Assembly: GCA_900470805.1 (NCBI GenBank)
Contig: UCCA01000001.1
Span: forward strand, 155,332 to 219,331
Direction: 5' to 3'
DNA length: 64,000 nucleotides
Source of the DNA: Hyphomicrobiales bacterium
GTDB lineage: Bacteria > Pseudomonadota > Alphaproteobacteria > Rhizobiales > Rhizobiaceae
Positions 58,804 to 64,000 of the stretch are shown piece by piece. The notes beneath the pieces were generated by a model. The model did not search any database and was not told the DNA's origin. It saw nothing but the letters and a program-made list of their open reading frames with translations. Numbering within the stretch: position 1 is the first letter of the stretch; every line of letters begins with the position of its first letter. The translations under genes and the position numbers were made by a program.

Positions 58804-59925
58804 ATGGTTAAGTATAACTCGAATGTAAGTAATGGGGTTGCGTCGGTGAGTATGTTGAATCGGAATATTTTTGGCATGTCGACCAGTATTTCCGGCGTCT
58901 TGAGACGCGCCGTCGCGGCACACCGCACGTGGCAGAGCCGCCTGTCGATCTCCTCGGGAAGCGAGAGGTCCTCAAAGCCGACCATCTATTTTCTTACGCC
59001 GGATTTCCAGGCGCCAGCCGGCGGCATCGCTGTCATCTACCGACACGTGGATATTCTGGTTAAGGCCGGGATCGATGCGTTCGTGTTGCATCAGCGCCGT
59101 GGCTTTCGATGCAGCTGGTTTGATAACCAGACGCCAATACGGTACGTGGAAGACACCCGCGTGCTGCAAGGTGATCTGCTCGTCGTACCGGAATTGCATG
59201 CCGACGTGCTTGCCAAACTTTCGCCGGGTATCTCGCATGTGCTGTTCAATCAAAATACCCATTTGACATGGAAGCATGGAGACGACATTCGCCATGCGTA
59301 TCTGATGTCACCTGATCTTGCGGGCGTAATCACCGTTTCGAAGCACAATGCCGAAATGCTGCGTTACGCATTTTCTGGTTGCAGTATTGCGCGCATTCAC
59401 CTGAGCATCGATCCGGAAGTATTCCATCCCGTATCGGGAGCGCGGCCAAAGCGTATTGGCTATATGCCACGCCGCGGGCAGGAAGATGCCAAGCAGGTGC
59501 TACAACTTCTTGGCAACGGCCGAATTCCGGATGACTGGGAAGTCGTTGCTTTGGATGGCCTTTCGCATCGGGAAGTTGCCGATGCACTTCGATCCTGCCG
59601 TATCTTTATGGCGTTTACCCGCCACGAAGGTTTTGGCCTTCCCGCTGCGGAAGCGATGGCCTGCGGGTGCTATGTCATTGGCAATCACGGCTTCGGTGGC
59701 GCGGAGTTTTTCAAGCAAGAGTTCAGTTCGGCGATCGAGAGTGGAGACATTCTTGATTTTGCGAGAACTGTCGAGCGGGCCGTCGCCAACGAGGACGTGG
59801 AGCCCGGCTGGTGTCAGGAGCGTGGCCAGAAGGCGGCGGAATTCATTCTGTCGAGATATTCGCTGGAGCGCGAGGCTGAGGACGTGGTGTCGACATATGC
59901 CGCCTTGCTGAACGTGGGGCAATAG
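58804..59925 (+). CDS. Glycosyltransferase family 4-like protein
   Basis: Up to 373 residues of a GT-B fold. The N-domain has PTIYFLTPDFQAPAGGIAVI and YRHVDILVKAGIDAFVLHQR; the linker LAGVITVSKHNAEMLRYAFS; the C-domain acceptor/donor region FMAFTRHEGFGLPAAEAMAC followed by GCYVIGNHGFGGAEFF, with the E-x7-E signature (EGFGLPAAE). It likely adds a sugar to a surface glycan assembled from the divergent operon. The start is unsure: ATG 58804 lacks a ribosome site, and ATG 58852 or 58876 would trim 16-24 residues. It is followed by a 334-bp gap and then the large modular gene. Confidence 0.87.
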   Translation: MVKYNSNVSNGVASVSMLNRNIFGMSTSISGVLRRAVAAHRTWQSRLSISSGSERSSKPTIYFLTPDFQAPAGGIAVIYRHVDILVKAGIDAFVLHQRRGFRCSWFDNQTPIRYVEDTRVLQGDLLVVPELHADVLAKLSPGISHVLFNQNTHLTWKHGDDIRHAYLMSPDLAGVITVSKHNAEMLRYAFSGCSIARIHLSIDPEVFHPVSGARPKRIGYMPRRGQEDAKQVLQLLGNGRIPDDWEVVALDGLSHREVADALRSCRIFMAFTRHEGFGLPAAEAMACGCYVIGNHGFGGAEFFKQEFSSAIESGDILDFARTVERAVANEDVEPGWCQERGQKAAEFILSRYSLEREAEDVVSTYAALLNVGQ

Positions 59926-60259
59926 CGTTCTAGCCTCGGTAAAAAACGTCCTCGTCGATCGACCATGTGGTCGCTATCTCTCCATCCAACGCGATCCCGG
60001 TTTCCACCAAGATATCCCCTTCCCGGAAAGGTGGCTGCAAGCAAAACTCGCAAGCTTTGCCAGTGACGGCTAGGGCGTGGTGTGCTGTGGAATCCTGCTG
60101 GCTGGTCGGTCCCTTTACACAGACATGGTCTATCTGTGGAGAGAGAATATCTAAGCAAAACGAAGTATAGATTGCTTTGGTGCGTACTACTGATTGCCGT
60201 CATTCCCGCAGTGGAGAAAAATGCCAGAATAAACACTCACTGACGGGGATGGGTTTTCA
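59926..60259. other. Spacer ahead of the large modular gene
   Basis: 334 bp without a supported gene. Short plus and minus frames of 67-140 codons have no recognisable features. No terminator hairpin with a T-run follows the glycosyltransferase, and a GGGG box at 60245-60248 is the probable ribosome site, 11 bp before the next start. Confidence 0.4.
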
Positions 60260-63200
60260 ATGTTCAAGATGCGGATCAGAGATCAGAAATACCTCGCTGC
60301 GTTCAGTGGGGCAAGCAGCGTCCATGCCGCAGCGGCGACCTGGCGCGCGGGCTTCGCGGCAGTGGCATCAAGCCCGACTGATAATCAGACCAGTTCGGTT
60401 TCGAGTAATCAGAGCTATGCGGCTTCGAGCCTGTTCCGTGTAGCCGGCGATGTCGGGGCAACACAAGCGACTGTGGCAAAGCTGAGCAGCGACAGCGAAG
60501 TGGCTTCGGCAGAGAGTTCGGCGGCCGCTACGGTCATCGCACCGGCGGCAGTGACGTCACCTTCCGAGCCCACACGCAAGGTTCTCGGAGCCGAAGACGT
60601 TTCCCCAGTCTCGGTTCGGCTGACTTATTCGACTGCCGACACCACCACACAGGACGGTACGCAACAATCAGTTGATGCAACCCCATCACTCGTCACGACG
60701 GTGCCGAATGTCGCTCAAGCGCCGCGAATCGCATCGGTTTCGACAGCCGCCGATACGACTGCCAGCGAGCCCGCCGCAGCAGCTTCGCTGCTGGTGGCGC
60801 CGGAGGCCGCAGCGGCGGCTATAGCTGAACCCGTTGCGACAGTCTCGCTGCTGGCGGCGCCAGCGGCAGCGGCAGCGGCGGCGGCTACCCCAAACAAGAT
60901 CGCCCTCGAAAACATGAAGCAGGGCAATCCAAAAAGCGAATGGGGTATCGTTGGCGACGGAAACGGAACCATTCAGGGTTTCGCCACGGAAATCAGCACG
61001 AATATTGGACAGACGGTCGATTTCAAGATCGCCACCGACTCGACGCATTACCGCATCGACATCTATCGCATGGGGTATTACGGCGGTGACGGCGCTCGCA
61101 AGGTCGCTTCAATCGATAAATCGTTGACCACAGCACAGATTCAGCCGCACCCCATCGTCGACATGTCGATTGGCTTGATCGATGCTGGCAACTGGTCGGT
61201 GTCGGCCAGCTGGACTATTCCGACCGATGCCGTCTCGGGTGTCTATTTTGCCAAGCTTGTTCGTGAAGATGGCATCGAGGACGCCAGCATCGTTCCGTTT
61301 GTCGTTCGCGACGATGCATCGACCAGCGACATCGTATTCCAGACCTCCGACACCACCTGGCAGGCCTACAATGCTTGGGGCGGGGCGAGCCTTTACTATG
61401 GTGAAGTCCCGGTCGATCCTGCGGACATGATTGGCTACCTGCCGCCAAACTGTAGCTGCGGCCTGACCGCGATCGGGCGCGCCTCGGCAGTCAGCTACAA
61501 CCGCCCCATCATCACCAACACCAGCCCCGTAGGTGGCACTCACGACTATATCTTCGGTGTCGAGTCCTCCGCGATTTCTTGGTTGGAACAGAACGGCTAC
61601 GACGTCTCCTATATCTCGGGCGTCGACACGACGAGAAGCGGCGCATTGTTGCTGAATCACGATGCCTACCTCTCCGTAGGCCATGACGAATACTGGTCAG
61701 CCGAGCAACGCAGCAACGTGGAGGCTGCGCGCGACAGCGGCGTCAACCTGGCGTTCTGGAGCGGTAACGAAGTCTATTGGAAAATCCGTTGGGAAACCAG
61801 TATCGACGGGAACGGCACGCCCTATCGCACGATGGTCTGTTACAAGGAGACTTGGGGTACCAGCAGCGATCCCAGCAATGTCGGCACCGGAACCTGGCGC
61901 GATCCTCGATACGCAGATCCTGGTCAGCAGCCAGAAAACGCTCTGACCGGAACAATGTTTACGGTCGATAGCTATCGGTCCGACACGATCACCATTCCCT
62001 ACGACTATTCGAACCTTCGCTTCTGGCGAAACACGGACGTTGCAAATCTGCAGCCGGGCGAAAGTTTCAGCCTTGTGCAGAACCTGCTTGGCTATGAGTG
62101 GGACTCCGATGTCGAAAACGGGTTCAGGCCAGCGGGTCTTATCAACCTGTCGCTTTCTAGCGTGTCGGTGGATACCTACCTGCGCGACTACGGCACGACG
62201 GTTGGCAGCGCCATAGCCACGCACAGCCTGACGATGTACCGGGCAGCAAGCGGGGCCTTGGTATTTGGTGCGGGTACAGTTTTCTGGTCCTGGGGGCTGA
62301 GCGACAATCATGACGGTCCGGCAACGCCGACGGATCCGAACGTTCAGCAGGCAATGGTGAACATGTTCGCCGACATGGGCATTCAGCCCACGACACTCGA
62401 TGCAAGCCTGATTCTTGCGACGCAATCGACGGACACGCTAAAGCCGACTTCGACCATAACCTCGCCGACTGTCGGCGGGCGCTTCATCGAAGGCCAGCAT
62501 GTGACTGTGACGGGCACTGCGCAGGATTTCGGCGGCGGCTTGATTGCCGGCGTTGAGGTTTCGACAGACGGTGGCCAACATTGGTTCAAGGCGACAGGTC
62601 GCGAGAACTGGAGCTACAACTGGGTCGTTCAGGCCAGCGGCACCTATACGATCATGTCGCGCGCCGTAGACGACAGCGTCAATCTGGAGACGCCATCCGC
62701 CGGCAAACAGGTGAGCGTAGTTCTTCCACAGACGCAGGGGCTCTGGACACTGGCGGCAAAGCCTGCCCTTGAGACTGCAATCGATCGCGAAGGTGTCGAA
62801 TTAGGGCTTCGTTTCCAATCAACCAGCGCCGGCTATGTACAGGGCATTCGCTTCTACAAGGGATTTTACAACGTTGGAGAGCACATCGTCAGCCTTTGGA
62901 ATGCTGACGGCACTCTTCTTGCAACGGGTGTTTCGACGGGCGAGTCCCTTTCAGGCTGGCAGACCGTCACGTTCTCGAGCCCGATTCAGATCGTCGCGGG
63001 CACGACCTATGTGGCGTCTTATCATACTGGCGGGTACTACTCCGTTACAGAAAACTATTTCGGCTCCACTTACAGCAACGGCGCTTTGAAGGCTGTCGAC
63101 GGAGGCGGGGTGTTCGCCTATAGCCCCACAGCCGGAACATTCCCGGGCAATAACCCTGGCGGATCGAATTACTGGGTCGATGTCGTATTCGACGCCGGTG

Positions 63201-64000
63201 CCAACATCGCTCCTGTGGCAACGAACGACGGCGGTTACACGGTTGGTCGCAACGGAACCTTGGCGCTATCCATTGCGTCGTTGGTCGCCAACGACACCGA
63301 TGCGAATGGAGATGGTCTGACGATATCGGCAGTAAGTGGTGCCGTGAACGGCACTGTTTCCCTGAACACTCAGACGGGATTCGTGACATTCACCGCAGCC
63401 GCGAATTACTCCGGGCCTGCCAGCTTCACCTATACTCTTTCCGACGGGCGCGGTGGGACTGCTCAGGCGAACGTCGGCATAACGGTCTCAACAAGCCAAG
63501 CCGGGACAAGCCTGTTCCAGCCGACCGAAGGGCCGAACGGCGACGTCTTCCACGAGAATTCGCCCTTGGAACTCGGCATGAAATTCGTTTCGTCGAGCAG
63601 CGGCACGATCTCCGCAATCCGTTTCTACAAGGCAGGTACCGACACCGGTTCACATACCGGCTCCCTATGGACATCGACCGGAACCCTTCTCGGCACCGTT
63701 ACCTTTACCAGTGAGTCGAGCAGTGGGTGGCAGACCGCGACCTTCGCCAGCGCAATCCAGATTTCAGCGGGGACGACCTACGTCGCATCCTACCACACCA
63801 CCGGCACCTACGTGGCAACCGCCAACTACTTCACCACGGCTCACACAAACGGTTCGCTGACGGGGGTTGCCGGCGGCAACGGCGTTTATAGCTACGGCTC
63901 GGGCACCGTCTTTCCGGGCACCGATTATCAGTCGTCGAACTATTGGGTGGACGTTGTCTTCAACCAATCGTCGACGCCGACCAACACCGCGCCTGTCGCG
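60260..64000 (+). CDS. Large modular protein: dimethylformamidase-like domain, Ig/cadherin-like and DUF4082 modules (3' end outside the window)
   Basis: An uninterrupted frame of 1,247 codons running off the end. Residues 1-207 are Ala/Ser-rich, low-complexity, without a clear Sec signal. About 208-720 is a domain like the N,N-dimethylformamidase large subunit: TWQAYNAWGGASLYYG, GHDEYWSAEQRSNVEAARDS near 473 and FWSGNEVYWKIRWETS near 499. About 727-815 is Ig-like (SPTVGGRFIEGQHVTVTGTA). Residues 827-980 and about 1085-1235 are two DUF4082 modules (IRFYKG; GWQTVTFSSPIQIVAGTTYV; NYWVDVVF), separated by a cadherin-like NDTDANGDGL segment at 981-1080, and NTAPVA at the end opens another. Such repeats suggest a secreted or surface protein, probably by a type I system. 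Function is unknown. Confidence 0.85.
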   Translation, partial: MFKMRIRDQKYLAAFSGASSVHAAAATWRAGFAAVASSPTDNQTSSVSSNQSYAASSLFRVAGDVGATQATVAKLSSDSEVASAESSAAATVIAPAAVTSPSEPTRKVLGAEDVSPVSVRLTYSTADTTTQDGTQQSVDATPSLVTTVPNVAQAPRIASVSTAADTTASEPAAAASLLVAPEAAAAAIAEPVATVSLLAAPAAAAAAAATPNKIALENMKQGNPKSEWGIVGDGNGTIQGFATEISTNIGQTVDFKIATDSTHYRIDIYRMGYYGGDGARKVASIDKSLTTAQIQPHPIVDMSIGLIDAGNWSVSASWTIPTDAVSGVYFAKLVREDGIEDASIVPFVVRDDASTSDIVFQTSDTTWQAYNAWGGASLYYGEVPVDPADMIGYLPPNCSCGLTAIGRASAVSYNRPIITNTSPVGGTHDYIFGVESSAISWLEQNGYDVSYISGVDTTRSGALLLNHDAYLSVGHDEYWSAEQRSNVEAARDSGVNLAFWSGNEVYWKIRWETSIDGNGTPYRTMVCYKETWGTSSDPSNVGTGTWRDPRYADPGQQPENALTGTMFTVDSYRSDTITIPYDYSNLRFWRNTDVANLQPGESFSLVQNLLGYEWDSDVENGFRPAGLINLSLSSVSVDTYLRDYGTTVGSAIATHSLTMYRAASGALVFGAGTVFWSWGLSDNHDGPATPTDPNVQQAMVNMFADMGIQPTTLDASLILATQSTDTLKPTSTITSPTVGGRFIEGQHVTVTGTAQDFGGGLIAGVEVSTDGGQHWFKATGRENWSYNWVVQASGTYTIMSRAVDDSVNLETPSAGKQVSVVLPQTQGLWTLAAKPALETAIDREGVELGLRFQSTSAGYVQGIRFYKGFYNVGEHIVSLWNADGTLLATGVSTGESLSGWQTVTFSSPIQIVAGTTYVASYHTGGYYSVTENYFGSTYSNGALKAVDGGGVFAYSPTAGTFPGNNPGGSNYWVDVVFDAGANIAPVATNDGGYTVGRNGTLALSIASLVANDTDANGDGLTISAVSGAVNGTVSLNTQTGFVTFTAAANYSGPASFTYTLSDGRGGTAQANVGITVSTSQAGTSLFQPTEGPNGDVFHENSPLELGMKFVSSSSGTISAIRFYKAGTDTGSHTGSLWTSTGTLLGTVTFTSESSSGWQTATFASAIQISAGTTYVASYHTTGTYVATANYFTTAHTNGSLTGVAGGNGVYSYGSGTVFPGTDYQSSNYWVDVVFNQSSTPTNTAPVA

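Overview
The window is a high-GC chromosomal or large-replicon segment from an alphaproteobacterium, most likely Rhizobiaceae (Rhizobium/Agrobacterium/Ensifer relatives). The case rests on gene content (many ABC importers with dedicated catabolic genes, a nasST-nrt-nirBD-nasA-cysG nitrate block, a FrcBCA-type sugar importer) and on one rhizobial-type intergenic palindromic repeat. No rRNA, tRNA, CRISPR array, insertion sequence or prophage gene was seen. Coding is dense, except for a decayed patch at about 11.0-13.4 kb and a few long spacers.

Layout. (1) 0-7.6 kb: the end of a peptide-type solute-binding protein, then an organosulfur block: two LLM flavin monooxygenases, a nitroreductase and an SsuABCC-like importer. 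(2) 8.0-11.0 kb: an SDR / VOC / saccharopine-dehydrogenase-like / two SnoaL-like operon behind a 21-bp-spaced direct-repeat operator. (3) 11.0-13.4 kb: a decay zone with an enolase-superfamily pseudogene, an HNH gene and FecCD siderophore-permease remnants. (4) 13.4-20.7 kb: a sugar-type ABC importer with a mandelate-racemase-family enzyme, divergent from an alpha/beta-hydrolase lacking its catalytic residues and an IclR regulator. (5) 21-27.5 kb: a MetQNI-type importer with two SfnB-like flavoproteins and a DszA/NtaA-type monooxygenase, a second organosulfur scavenging block. (6) 27.5-29.3 kb: a divergent SDR/LysR pair. (7) 29.4-36.7 kb: a GntR-controlled uronate operon with an aldehyde dehydrogenase, a CUT2 importer, KduI, KduD and a KdgF-like cupin. 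(8) 36.8-49.6 kb: nitrate/nitrite assimilation on the minus strand, with NasST control, a clear sigma-54 promoter and a leader hairpin matching ANTAR-protein targets. (9) 49.8-52.5 kb: an AraC regulator whose upstream operator matches the one at 7.9 kb, and a Tat-exported Hint-domain protein with a polyglycine linker. (10) 53-64 kb: a surface-glycan region with a tightly overlapping six-gene amino-sugar operon, a glycosyltransferase, and a very large open frame running off the window that joins a dimethylformamidase-like domain to Ig/cadherin-like and DUF4082 modules.

Taken together, the segment is a nutrient-scavenging island (sulfur, uronates, nitrate) next to a cell-surface glycan locus. 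The points most worth following are the DUF4082/dimethylformamidase-like giant protein, the operator shared by the AraC gene and an operon 43 kb away, the nas leader, the Hint protein, and the hydrolase pseudoenzyme paired with IclR.
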